A stretch of 17,851 nt of DNA from Chryseosolibacter sp964393795 (GTDB taxonomy: Bacteria > Bacteroidota > Bacteroidia > Cytophagales > Cyclobacteriaceae). Shown piece after piece: positions 7,211 to 14,728 of the stretch. Made by a program: the position numbers and the translations under genes. The notes under the pieces were generated by a model. The model did not search any database, was not told the origin of the DNA, and worked only from the letters and a program-made list of their open reading frames with translations. Where the stretch lies: the NCBI GenBank assembly GCA_964393795.1, contig CAYMWA010000070.1:1-17851 (forward strand). The letters run 5' to 3'. Numbering within the stretch: the first letter of the stretch is position 1; each line of letters starts with the position of its first letter.

Positions 7211-8683
7211 ATGAAGAAGAAATCAAACTCAAAAAAATCCCAGAAAAAGTCATCGGCTTCCAGAAGAGACTTTATGAAGAACGCGGCTGCCGCTGCCGCG
7301 GGATTCATGATCGTTCCACGCAACGTGTTGGGCGGCAGTGGATTCCTCGCGCCGAGTGACAAGCTGCTGATCGCCGGAATCGGCGCGGGTGGAAAAGGAA
7401 GATCGGATCTTTCCCATTTCTACGAAAGTGGCAAAGCGGAAATCGCCTTCCTTTGCGACGTTGACAAGCGCATGCTGAGCGGTGCTGTGGAGCGCTATCC
7501 CAAAGCAAAGGTGTACACCGATTGGCGTGAACTGCTGGAAAAAGAATCCAAACATTTCGACGCAGTATCGGTTTCCACACCTGACCACAATCACGCCGTA
7601 CAGGCGATGGCTGCGATGCAGCTTGGGAAGCATGTGTATGTGCAGAAGCCATTGACGCATGATGTCTGGGAAGCGCGCAAATTGACAGAGGCGGCCAAGC
7701 GTTACAAAGTAGTCACACAAATGGGTAACCAGGGTGCGTCAGGCGATGGTGTGCGGCAGTTGGTGGAATGGTATGACGCCGGAATTATTGGCGACGTCCA
7801 TACCGTTCAAATCTTTACGAACCGGCCGGTTTGGCCTCAGGGTATCGCCTGGGGACCGAAAGCGCCCGTGCCAAGCGAACTTAACTGGGATCTGTGGCTC
7901 GGCACTGCACCGTACCGCGACTATGCCGACAAGGTTGTTCCCAGGAGCTGGCGCGGCTGGTGGGATTACGGTACCGGCGCTTTAGGTGATCTCGGCTGCC
8001 ACCTTATGGAGGCACCTTTCCGCGTGTTGAATCTCCAATATCCGCTCGACGTGCAGGCAAGCGTCAGCAATGTCTATGTGGACTGGGGTCAGCGTGGATA
8101 TTTCCCTGACACGCCACCGCCGGCAAGTCACGCTACCCTCACCTTTCCCAAAACAAATAAAACGCAGGGCGAAGTCACCATGCACTGGATGGACGGCGGT
8201 ATTAAACCGACACGTCCACCGGAACTCGGACCCGACGAAACGTTCGGCGACGGCAACAGCGGCATTCTGTTCATCGGCACGAAAGGAAAGATGATGGCCA
8301 GCGAGTACGCGGCAAACCCCCGCCTCCTGCCCTTGTCAAGAATGAAGGAAGTCAACGTGCCGCAGAAATTGCCTCGCGTTCCCGGTAGCGCCGATGGCCA
8401 CTACGCACAATGGGTGGAGGGTGCTATTGCAGGTTATGGCAACAAACAGTTGAGCGCGCCTTTTGAACTATCCGGCCCGCTGACCGAAGCCATTCTCATG
8501 GCCAACCTGGCGATTCGCGTAGCCGATATGCCTAAACCACGCGCCAACGGCCGCGGCATGCACTACCCCGGAAGCAACATCAAGTTGCTGTGGGATCACC
8601 AGAACATGCGCATAACCAATTACGACGAGGCCAATCAGTTTGTGAAGAGAAACTATCGCGAAGGCTGGACGTTAGGGGTTTAG
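7211..8683 (+). CDS. Gfo/Idh/MocA family oxidoreductase with twin-arginine-type leader
   Basis: A 490-residue NAD(P)-dependent sugar oxidoreductase. The N-terminus has a long basic stretch and a twin-arginine motif SRRDFMK (17-23) followed by an Ala-rich hydrophobic region (25-35), so folded export by Tat is predicted. The Rossmann motif GIGAGGKG is at 56-63, the acidic residue ending the second strand is in CDVDK (82-86), TPDHNHA is at 123-129, and the conserved Lys of the EKP motif appears as VQKPLT (144-149, Lys146). The C-terminal half fits the alpha/beta substrate domain. Exported members of this type are numerous in Bacteroidota and often sit in glycan or cyclitol degradation loci; the substrate is unknown. 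The upstream ATG at 7211 keeps the full Tat leader. A repeat array starts 2 nt after the stop. Confidence 0.92.
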   Translation: MKKKSNSKKSQKKSSASRRDFMKNAAAAAAGFMIVPRNVLGGSGFLAPSDKLLIAGIGAGGKGRSDLSHFYESGKAEIAFLCDVDKRMLSGAVERYPKAKVYTDWRELLEKESKHFDAVSVSTPDHNHAVQAMAAMQLGKHVYVQKPLTHDVWEARKLTEAAKRYKVVTQMGNQGASGDGVRQLVEWYDAGIIGDVHTVQIFTNRPVWPQGIAWGPKAPVPSELNWDLWLGTAPYRDYADKVVPRSWRGWWDYGTGALGDLGCHLMEAPFRVLNLQYPLDVQASVSNVYVDWGQRGYFPDTPPPASHATLTFPKTNKTQGEVTMHWMDGGIKPTRPPELGPDETFGDGNSGILFIGTKGKMMASEYAANPRLLPLSRMKEVNVPQKLPRVPGSADGHYAQWVEGAIAGYGNKQLSAPFELSGPLTEAILMANLAIRVADMPKPRANGRGMHYPGSNIKLLWDHQNMRITNYDEANQFVKRNYREGWTLGV

Positions 8684-8685
8684 AA

Positions 8686-8916
8686 AATGTGTTAATGTGT
8701 TCATGTGTTCGTGTGTTCGTGTGTTCGTGTGGTGCGACTTTGCCTGGTGGTGCGTGTTTGGCAAAAGGCACTGCGGCGAAGTCGGGTTTTAATGGGTAGG
8801 GTCGATGTTATTAATTAGGCCCGTTGAGTAAAGATCAGCGCATAACCCAATGGCTTACGATATACCTGAGCACGTTAGCACACGAACACATTAACACACG
8901 AACACATTAACACATT
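8686..8916. mobile_element. 231-bp element bounded by inverted 8-bp tandem arrays (MITE-like, putative)
   Basis: The left end has six 8-bp units on the plus strand: AATGTGTT twice, CATGTGTT, CGTGTGTT twice and a degenerate CGTGTGGT (8686-8733). The right end has five units of the same words in the opposite orientation: AGCACACG, AACACATT, AACACACG, AACACATT twice (8877-8916). Between them lie about 143 bp of unique, non-coding sequence. The array starts 2 nt after the oxidoreductase stop, and the intrinsic terminator begins 3 nt after the right array, so the element sits wholly in the 3' untranslated region. The ends could pair into a long stem. No transposase is encoded. Calling it mobile is inference from the inverted ends. 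Confidence 0.5.
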
Positions 8917-8919
8917 GCG

Positions 8920-8951
8920 GAAAGAAGCTGTCTGAAAGGGCAGCTTCTTTC
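8920..8951 (+). terminator. Intrinsic terminator
   Basis: GAAAGAAGCTG (8920-8930) and CAGCTTCTTTC (8941-8951) form a perfect 11-bp stem with a 10-nt loop, followed by TTTTC on the plus strand. It would end transcripts of the oxidoreductase gene about 237 nt after its stop, after the repeat-bounded element, and would insulate the following five-gene operon. Confidence 0.75.
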
Positions 8952-9035
8952 TTTTCAGGGTTGATTCGAAAACGGCTATGACCATCCGTTTAAAAAAAAA
9001 ATCGGCTAAAAGCGGGCAAAATCCCTATTTTAGGA

Positions 9036-9043
9036 TACGTTTG
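9036..9043 (+). promoter_or_regulatory. Candidate Bacteroidota -7 element of the five-gene operon
   Basis: TACGTTTG matches the TAnnTTTG -7 consensus of Bacteroidota housekeeping sigma factors at every fixed position. It lies after the upstream terminator and 128 nt before the first operon ATG. No good TTTG -33 element is found about 20 nt upstream, so the call rests on the -7 match and the position. Confidence 0.35.
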
Positions 9044-9171
9044 GGGCGTTTTGACGGATTTTTGATGTAAATACCGTGCCGCTGGAAGCAAATCATCGGA
9101 AAACCGCCAAATCTTTATAAAATTGGCACAGTAATCACTGTAAAACACTGATATATACCAAAAACTGAAAA

Positions 9172-9693
9172 ATGATGAACGTTATTCGAAATTCTTCAAA
9201 GCTGGTCATGTGGCTGCTTGTGCTCATGATCTGCTTTACCGGCTGCAAGAGCAAAAAGAAGGCAGCCGAAGCTGCTCGGGCTGCCGAGGAGCGCGCCCGG
9301 ATTGAACAAGAGGCCAACCTTCGCCAGGAGGAAGAGCGCAAAAGACAGGAAGCCGAAGCGGCGCGTCGCGAGGCGGAAGCACGGCAGAAAGAAATGCTCG
9401 CCAATGCACCCAAGGCCAAACTCAACCAGTATTTCCAATCCATTTCGAGTTCTAATAACGTAGCATCTGCCAACGCGAGCATCAACGAAGCCTTGACGCT
9501 CTTTTCTTCACCGGATACACCGGTGTTGATCGTGATCAGTGAGGAAAACGGCCTGAAGGATTATGACCGGCCCACAACCATAAGGCAATACCTGAACTAT
9601 CTTAAAGACACGAAGAACAACGCGAACAGCATCTCGGATCTTAAGTTCGACAGTTCAGGCAAGATTACCGAAGTAGAGTTAAGGAAGAATTAA
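9172..9693 (+). CDS. Operon gene A: lipoprotein with charged coiled coil
   Basis: A 173-residue predicted lipoprotein. Signal peptide with hydrophobic core 11-22 and lipobox FTGC (acylated Cys25), followed by a basic CKSKKK, not the acidic stretch associated with surface export in some Bacteroidota, so a periplasm-facing position is more likely (inference). Residues 26-78 are an Ala/Glu/Arg/Gln-rich helix, almost certainly a coiled coil or single alpha-helix stalk. The C-terminal domain (about 83-173) includes TTIRQYLNYL, resembling VRKYFERL in gene B and VVAYLKDV in gene D, so a shared small domain is suspected. The family is not recognised. ATG ATG at 9172/9175 leaves a one-codon ambiguity. 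It opens a five-gene operon, 24 nt before gene B. Confidence 0.8.
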   Translation: MMNVIRNSSKLVMWLLVLMICFTGCKSKKKAAEAARAAEERARIEQEANLRQEEERKRQEAEAARREAEARQKEMLANAPKAKLNQYFQSISSSNNVASANASINEALTLFSSPDTPVLIVISEENGLKDYDRPTTIRQYLNYLKDTKNNANSISDLKFDSSGKITEVELRKN

Positions 9694-9717
9694 ATACAAT
9701 TTCAAATACACAAGACC

Positions 9718-10299
9718 ATGGTTAGAGCCAGAAACATATTCACCTTGCTTGCGAGCCTTTGCCTCATTGGCAGTCTTTCGGCACAGACCGCAGAAATCAG
9801 CCGTGAGCGGAAGCAGGCGATAGACTCGCTTGCACTTGAGAAAGTGCGAGACCTAAGCAAATACATCAGCATTATCGGCAGCAAAAATACGTCATTCTCT
9901 GAAGCCACTCGCGTCATGGACCGGGCAGAGGAGTTGTTTGCCCCCGATAGCGAGATGGGCGTTTCCTCACTAAACAGCAAGGAGATCAACTATTACAAAG
10001 TGCGGAAATACTTCGAGCGCCTGATGGCCTTGAACTACGACCGTGTCACCATCAGCTGGTATAACATCCATTACATCAGCGACCTCGAGCGTCAGCCTGA
10101 CGGCAGGTACGTAGGCGTGGTAACCATCTACCAGCGTTTTGAGGGACAAACTGAAGACGGACTGATGAAATACAAAGACACCACGAAAAAAGACATCACT
10201 ATTTACGTGGAAAGGAAGAAGACGCAGATCGCCGGTCGTACGGTTGAGTTTTGGGATGTGTTGTTGGGCGATATTCGCGTTACGGAAACCAGTTCATGA
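9718..10299 (+). CDS. Operon gene B: secreted protein of unknown family
   Basis: A 193-residue exported protein with a signal peptide (hydrophobic 7-20, likely cleavage after SLSAQ near residue 23). The mature part begins with a charged helix (26-50), then SEATRVMDRAEELFAP (61-76), VRKYFERL (95-102) and a run of alternating hydrophobic strands including ISDLERQPDGRYVGVVTIYQRFEG (from 120). The helix-then-beta-sheet pattern recalls NTF2/SnoaL-like domains, but no motif confirms this. Similar segments in genes A and D suggest paralogous domains within the operon. No catalytic residues are recognised. Its TGA overlaps the ATG of gene C (ATGA at 10296-10299), predicting translational coupling. 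Confidence 0.8.
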   Translation: MVRARNIFTLLASLCLIGSLSAQTAEISRERKQAIDSLALEKVRDLSKYISIIGSKNTSFSEATRVMDRAEELFAPDSEMGVSSLNSKEINYYKVRKYFERLMALNYDRVTISWYNIHYISDLERQPDGRYVGVVTIYQRFEGQTEDGLMKYKDTTKKDITIYVERKKTQIAGRTVEFWDVLLGDIRVTETSS

Positions 10300-11186
10300 T
10301 ATCGGAATATCAGTGTCTGACATTTTTTGCCCGCCCGAACGATCTTTTTCTTAAGATCGGGCGGGCTTTATGCTTTCTGCTTTTGCTGTGGAAGGGCCCA
10401 ACGGCTCACGCGCAGGTGCTTGGCGATATGGAGGACGAAAGCCGGTTGTATGCGCAATCGAAGCAGGTCAGCCAGTTTTTCCGTCGCTTCAACGGTGAGG
10501 AAGATGAACGCGGAAACCGGTATTATCCGGGCGATAAACAATACAGAAGCGAGAAACTCAGAAAGCAATACCTGCGAACGCTGTTTGATGAAAGCAATAC
10601 GAATATCAGCAGCGCCCTCAAGACGGAATTCATCAAAGACATTCTCGACAAACAGGAGTCCAGCATACTCAACTTTCACGGCGGAAATTGGTTTGCTGAA
10701 GTGCATACCACGTTCACGATGAATGGCAAACGCGAGCCGGTGATTCTCTTCATGGAGCTCGAAAAGCACAAGCTCGGCACGCGCTGGGTGATTCAGAAGG
10801 TGCACGCCGACATGTTTGAACCCTACTTTGTGAAAGACACGGTCAAAGTAGGAAGATTCCTGCATCCCATGAGTCATGAACTCGATTTCATGAATCTGCG
10901 GAAAGCATTCGAAAACAAAGACAGTGTCAACCAGTACACGCTAAAGACGTTTGTCCCGGATCACCTTACGCTTTTTCTATATGAAGTGAAGAAGGGTAAT
11001 CTGAAATTTCAAACGGTCGACCGGGTGAACTTTCATTTCTTCCAGATCGACGGATGGTATTTTGGTATTTCGGAATTCAACCGGCCGGGATATAACACCG
11101 GATGGCTGATTTCTAACCTTGTCAGACTGAACCATCCGGGCGACAAAGCGGTACTTAGAAAGTTTCTCTACTATGAAACACAGTAA
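10296..11186 (+). CDS. Operon gene C: secreted protein of unknown family
   Basis: A 296-residue exported protein when started at the ATG overlapping the gene B stop (10296-10299). A longer in-frame start at 10251 is rejected because it would lie deep inside gene B and give no leader advantage. The N-terminus has an unusually long polar stretch before the hydrophobic core RALCFLLLLW and a likely cleavage near TAHAQ (residue 40). The mature part has alternating helices and beta-strands in two halves, each with strand-rich segments (for example WFAEVHTTFTMNG and VDRVNFHFFQIDGWYFG), suggesting two related domains of the gene B type; family unknown. A strong GC-rich hairpin lies within the first codons. 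Its end overlaps gene D by 14 nt. Confidence 0.78.
   Translation: MISEYQCLTFFARPNDLFLKIGRALCFLLLLWKGPTAHAQVLGDMEDESRLYAQSKQVSQFFRRFNGEEDERGNRYYPGDKQYRSEKLRKQYLRTLFDESNTNISSALKTEFIKDILDKQESSILNFHGGNWFAEVHTTFTMNGKREPVILFMELEKHKLGTRWVIQKVHADMFEPYFVKDTVKVGRFLHPMSHELDFMNLRKAFENKDSVNQYTLKTFVPDHLTLFLYEVKKGNLKFQTVDRVNFHFFQIDGWYFGISEFNRPGYNTGWLISNLVRLNHPGDKAVLRKFLYYETQ
10329..10366 (+). terminator. Terminator-like hairpin inside the start region of gene C
   Basis: GCCCGCCCGA (10329-10338) pairs perfectly with TCGGGCGGGC (10357-10366), and the 18-nt loop can add pairs. The stem is followed by TTTAT. It lies 30 nt after the gene B stop, exactly where an intrinsic terminator would be expected, yet the gene C frame runs through it and encodes the leader peptide immediately after. 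It could be a partial terminator or attenuator that lowers C-D-E relative to A-B; coupled translation of C would melt it. The T-run is short, so efficiency is uncertain. Confidence 0.55.
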
Positions 11187-13635
11187 GCGGTGTATTTTCA
11201 TAGTGATGACAGCGATCACCTTGTTCCTGAGCGCGCTCGGACCAAAGGCCGTGGCACAGAAAGCGGACAAGAAAGCAGCTGCTCAAATTTCGGGAGGCCA
11301 TCAGGAGAAAGTAAAGGACCTGATCGCGTTCCTGGAGTTGCTGTTGAATACCCTCGGGAGTAGTAGTGCTTCCGCACGCGACAAAGACGTGATCATTACG
11401 GAGAGTTACAACAAGGTATTTCGTGATGACAAAGTCCAGGTTGAAGATGACCTTGCGGAAAACCGGTCGACGATCACCAACAAGGATGTGGTGGCCTATT
11501 TAAAGGACGTTGATTTCTTTTTTGAAAATGCCACCTTTGAGCTGACGATCGAAGACATCTCCGAGGGCGTAAATGCAAATGGCCAGCTCTTTTACAAAGT
11601 ATCACTGCGCCGAACGCTCACAGGAACCACCACCCTGGGAAAGACGGTGAACAACACCATCCCGAGGTATGTCGAAATTAACTATCAGCCTGAATCTCAG
11701 GAACTGAAAATCGTAAGCATCTACACCAATGAGTTTGACGAAAAGGAAGCCCTCCAAAACTGGTGGCAGTCGCTGTCGCTGGAGTGGAAGATCATTTTCA
11801 GAGACAAACTGAATATTCGCGACAGCGTTGATCTGAACGACATTAAAGACATGCGCAGCATCAACGAACTCGACCTGAGCGAAAACACATTTGTCCAGTC
11901 GATTGCCCCACTGGGTGATCTGGTCAATCTGAAGCTGTTAAACCTTGCCGGAACAGGCGTAACGGACCTCACTCCTATCCGCAACCTTACAGGTCTGGTG
12001 GAACTCGACCTGTCGGAGACAGCCGTGGCAGATCTTTCACCGTTGCGTTATGCGACCAACCTTGCACGACTGAATATCAACAACACCAATGTCACTTCAG
12101 TTGAAGTGGTCGAGCGCATGCCAGAATTGATGAACCTCGAAATGCGGTTTACGAGGGTGACCGATTTCCGGCCATTGTCTTCCATTGCAGGACTCCTTCA
12201 TCTGGATGTGAGGGGTACGCCGCTGTCGGATCTTGCGCCACTCGCAACGCTACGTCAGCTGATGTCGTTGGATGTTTCCAGGACGCCCGTACGAAATGTG
12301 ATGCCACTTCAAGACCTCGACCGACTGCGGACGCTCAATATGGACAGCACCTTTGTGCGCGATATTACGGCCCTCAAGTCGCTCGACAGCCTCAAGGTGT
12401 TGTCTGCCAACTACACCTACATTGTGGACTTGTCGCCGTTGGCGGAATTACCGCTGCTTCAACGGGTGTATTGTGATCAAACACCGGTGAACCGGGAGAT
12501 TGCCGATACCTTTATGGCCGCCAATCCCGGCGTGCTGGTGATCTTTGATTCCAAAGACCTGTTGGCATGGTGGCAGTCGCTGCCGGATGTATGGCAACGT
12601 GTATTCAGCAACGCGGCGGCCGTACGTGGGACGCCCGGAAAAGAGGCACTTGCGCGCATCACTAACCTCGACTCCGTCAACTTGAGCAACGACCGAACCA
12701 TCACAAGCCTGGAACCGCTTCGGAAATTGCAAAAGCTGCGAATCGTCTTCGCGAACAACACAGGAATCACTGATCTTTCTCCGCTTGACGGGCATCGCCA
12801 GATCACTGTACTTAATATCAGCGACACAGATGTGGAGAACCTGGAAGTGGTCCGCGACTTCAACAACCTCGAACGCTTCTACGCAGATCGAAGCAAGATA
12901 CGCGGCATTGAATCGCTGTTTCATTTGAAGAAGCTGAAGGAAGTGTATGTCGACCGTACGTCTGTACACGACATCATCGCCCGCGAATTCCTCACACATA
13001 ATCCGCGATGCCTGCTCGTATACAAGACCATCCATCTTGATCGCTGGTGGAAAGGACTCAGCGAAGACTGGCGAAAGATTTTCTATTCGAAAATGGAACC
13101 GGATACGACTACCTCGAGGGAGAACCTTCACCGGCTCGTCGAGCGGGAAGTGATGGCGTTTGAAAATGTGCCGGTTGCTGACCTTGAAGCCCTAAGCGAG
13201 TTCGTCCGGCTCCGTGAGCTGCACTTTGCCGGCACCGCGATTACCGGCATTCCCGACCTGGGATCACTCCGCTTGCTGGAATCCCTGCACGCAACAAGCA
13301 GCCCTCTTCAGTCGATCGGTGCCATCAGCCTGCTGGCTGAACTGGAGGACCTGGACATTTCCAGCACGCCTATCGACGATTTGCGCGGACTTGAAGGATT
13401 GTCGAATCTGCTGTCACTCAATTGCGCTGGAACGCAGGTCAAACGCCTTGATCCGCTGCGCGGATTGCATCAACTGGAATCGCTGGATTGTTCCAATACA
13501 AATGTGAACAAGCTTGATCCTGTGATGTATTTATCCCTGCGCAACCTGAAATGTTACAATACACGCATCAACAATCGCAGAATAGACGAGTTCCGGGCAA
13601 ACAATCCCGACTGTAATGTGGTCTACTATCGCTAG
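11173..13635 (+). CDS. Operon gene D: secreted leucine-rich-repeat protein with three WW-capped modules
   Basis: An 820-residue exported protein. Signal peptide 1-29 ending KAVAQ. Residues about 45-190 form a domain resembling gene B (VVAYLKDV at 106-113, then strands). The rest is three modules. Each opens with WW-x6-W-x3-F (Trp197/198/205, Phe209; Trp466/467/474, Phe478; Trp625/626/633, Phe637), continues with about 22-residue leucine-rich repeats of the form L-L-[DN]-T-x-V-x-D-L-x-P-L, and closes with an Asn-Pro cap (NPGVLVIF at 451, NPRCLLVY at 610, NPDCNVVY at 811). The repeats are internalin-like and probably form a curved binding surface for a protein or glycan. No C-terminal sorting domain or anchor is visible. 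It overlaps gene C by 14 nt and is followed 1 nt later by gene E. Partner unknown. Confidence 0.88.
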   Translation: MKHSKRCIFIVMTAITLFLSALGPKAVAQKADKKAAAQISGGHQEKVKDLIAFLELLLNTLGSSSASARDKDVIITESYNKVFRDDKVQVEDDLAENRSTITNKDVVAYLKDVDFFFENATFELTIEDISEGVNANGQLFYKVSLRRTLTGTTTLGKTVNNTIPRYVEINYQPESQELKIVSIYTNEFDEKEALQNWWQSLSLEWKIIFRDKLNIRDSVDLNDIKDMRSINELDLSENTFVQSIAPLGDLVNLKLLNLAGTGVTDLTPIRNLTGLVELDLSETAVADLSPLRYATNLARLNINNTNVTSVEVVERMPELMNLEMRFTRVTDFRPLSSIAGLLHLDVRGTPLSDLAPLATLRQLMSLDVSRTPVRNVMPLQDLDRLRTLNMDSTFVRDITALKSLDSLKVLSANYTYIVDLSPLAELPLLQRVYCDQTPVNREIADTFMAANPGVLVIFDSKDLLAWWQSLPDVWQRVFSNAAAVRGTPGKEALARITNLDSVNLSNDRTITSLEPLRKLQKLRIVFANNTGITDLSPLDGHRQITVLNISDTDVENLEVVRDFNNLERFYADRSKIRGIESLFHLKKLKEVYVDRTSVHDIIAREFLTHNPRCLLVYKTIHLDRWWKGLSEDWRKIFYSKMEPDTTTSRENLHRLVEREVMAFENVPVADLEALSEFVRLRELHFAGTAITGIPDLGSLRLLESLHATSSPLQSIGAISLLAELEDLDISSTPIDDLRGLEGLSNLLSLNCAGTQVKRLDPLRGLHQLESLDCSNTNVNKLDPVMYLSLRNLKCYNTRINNRRIDEFRANNPDCNVVYYR
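11761..13632 (+). repeat. Three tandem LRR super-modules in gene D
   Basis: Module 1 spans residues 197-465 (11761-12567), module 2 residues 466-624 (12568-13044), module 3 residues 625-820 (13045-13632). They share the same opening tryptophan cap and the same closing Asn-Pro cap but hold different numbers of LRR units (roughly nine, four and five by eye). This suggests duplication of a whole capped solenoid followed by gain or loss of internal repeats. Confidence 0.75.
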
Positions 13636-13636
13636 C

Positions 13637-14707
13637 ATGCGCTTGTCGTTTTTTAAATACTCAGCAGTAGGACTGATTTTTCTGATCGCTTGCAAGGAGC
13701 CCGCGCAATCAGATCAATGCTGCGTGTTTGCCGATTTGCCAGCAACGACAACCGCTTCGGGCGATGTGGGTGCCATCCAGGTAACGGGCAGCACGGGCGG
13801 CTACTATGATGTGATTGATAGCAAGGGTAAACCGGTGTTGCGAAGAAAACTCAATGAAACGGTGCAGGTCTCCGCTGGACTGTACGAGGTAAAAGTGAAC
13901 GGCAGCACACATACGCTTGAAGTTGCTGAAGGACGGCTGGCGAAATGCGCTACGGGTACGCTGTTGTTGTCTGGTGGTGTCGAGGCGCGTTACGCCGTCT
14001 CGGACACCCTGAACCGATCGATGGTCAGCGAGGTTTTGGGACAGCCCGTCTCCCTTTTTCCTGGTACCTACCGCGCAAGTGTGAACAACACAGGGATGCT
14101 AGTATCTGTCAAGGCAGCTGAGCTGACAAGCGTACGAACCGGAACACTTGTTGTTCTCGGCAACACCGCTGAATCCTACTACGTGCTTGACGATAATCAT
14201 GAACAGCTTGGCTACGCTGTGATCAAAACGCCCCTGGCCTTCCTGCCTGGTGCATATCTGGTAACAGTGAACAATACGTCTGTGAAAGCGGCGGTAGTGG
14301 CCGGCGGCCGTACCGAGTTGCAAACGGGCAGCATCCTCGTTCGCGGCTTGACCGACGAGTATTATTACGCAACAGACAGCACCGGAAATGCACTGAACTA
14401 TCAGCACATCAACGAAATGCTGGCATTTTTTCCGGGGCAATATACCATTTCGGTCAACAATACCGCAGTGCAGGCCCAGGTCAGGGAAAGGGAGACAACG
14501 GAGCTCGTCACCGGAGGGTTGGTACTCAATGGAGATGGCTCAACGTACTACTATGTGCTCGATGAAGAAGGAAATCAGCTCGCCTCCAGCACCCTGAATA
14601 CCTCGCTGTCACTGTTTCCGGCGCACTACGCCGTGAAGCTGGGCGCCAGTGTGCAATTGGCAGCGGTAATCCCCGGTGAGTTAACTGCCGTGAACATGGG
14701 AGAATAG
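13637..14707 (+). CDS. Operon gene E: lipoprotein of five exact 62-residue repeats
   Basis: A 356-residue predicted lipoprotein. The ATG at 13637, one base after the gene D stop, is preferred over the in-frame ATG at 13616 (inside gene D) because it directly opens the signal peptide MRLSFFKYSAVGLIFLIAC, whose Cys is the lipidation site. A short linker with two adjacent Cys follows, then five consecutive repeats of exactly 62 residues fill the protein to its last three codons. Consensus: TG-x-L-x-V-x-G-x4-YYVLD-x2-G-N-x-L, then LFPG-x-Y-x-V-x-VNNT, then T-x-L. The pattern suggests a beta-sandwich of PEGA-like type, though no known family is assigned with certainty. No catalytic motif is seen; a structural or binding role is likely. 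It converges on the small minus-strand gene with 21 nt between them. Confidence 0.82.
   Translation: MRLSFFKYSAVGLIFLIACKEPAQSDQCCVFADLPATTTASGDVGAIQVTGSTGGYYDVIDSKGKPVLRRKLNETVQVSAGLYEVKVNGSTHTLEVAEGRLAKCATGTLLLSGGVEARYAVSDTLNRSMVSEVLGQPVSLFPGTYRASVNNTGMLVSVKAAELTSVRTGTLVVLGNTAESYYVLDDNHEQLGYAVIKTPLAFLPGAYLVTVNNTSVKAAVVAGGRTELQTGSILVRGLTDEYYYATDSTGNALNYQHINEMLAFFPGQYTISVNNTAVQAQVRERETTELVTGGLVLNGDGSTYYYVLDEEGNQLASSTLNTSLSLFPAHYAVKLGASVQLAAVIPGELTAVNMGE
13766..14695 (+). repeat. Five in-frame 186-bp coding repeats
   Basis: Units at 13766-13951, 13952-14137, 14138-14323, 14324-14509 and 14510-14695, each 62 codons with no insertions or deletions. The DNA copies are well diverged, so these are old duplications under strict length constraint, not recent slippage. 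Unit 1 is the most diverged: it lacks LFPG and VNNT and has SAGLYEVKVNGS instead. Confidence 0.85.
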
Positions 14708-14728
14708 GCAGTCAACAAACCCGTAGAA

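Larger units (their letters stand above)
8684..9171. other. Intergenic region (488 bp): repeat-bounded element, terminator, operon promoter zone
   Basis: No gene is seen. From left to right it holds the 8-bp array (8686-8733), a unique core, the inverted partner array (8877-8916), an intrinsic terminator (8920-8951), an A-run at about 8992-9001, a candidate -7 element (9036-9043) and an AT-rich leader for the five-gene operon containing the small dyad ACAGT-N4-ACTGT near 9127-9140. Frames that stay open through the arrays encode only the repeat and are rejected as genes. Confidence 0.6.

Noticed and set aside
8580..8799. Short open frames on both strands through the 8-bp array
   Set aside because: Periods of 8 read as low-complexity peptides; the frames exist only because the repeat lacks stops.
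8686..8916. Possible CRISPR array because of the regular repeats
   Set aside because: Repeats are 8 bp and contiguous with no spacers, and the two sides are in opposite orientation; no cas gene is near.
10251..10295. Earlier ATG for operon gene C inside gene B
   Set aside because: The ATGA overlap at 10296 is the usual coupling arrangement, and the upstream start would only add polar residues before an already long leader.
12448..13131. Long open frame (227 codons) on the minus strand inside the LRR gene
   Set aside because: It lies fully opposite gene D, whose LRR pattern and signal peptide are unmistakable; the antisense product has no family features and no leader region.
13616..13636. 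Earlier ATG for operon gene E inside gene D
   Set aside because: The ATG at 13637 starts a perfect lipoprotein signal peptide; the seven extra residues add nothing recognisable.
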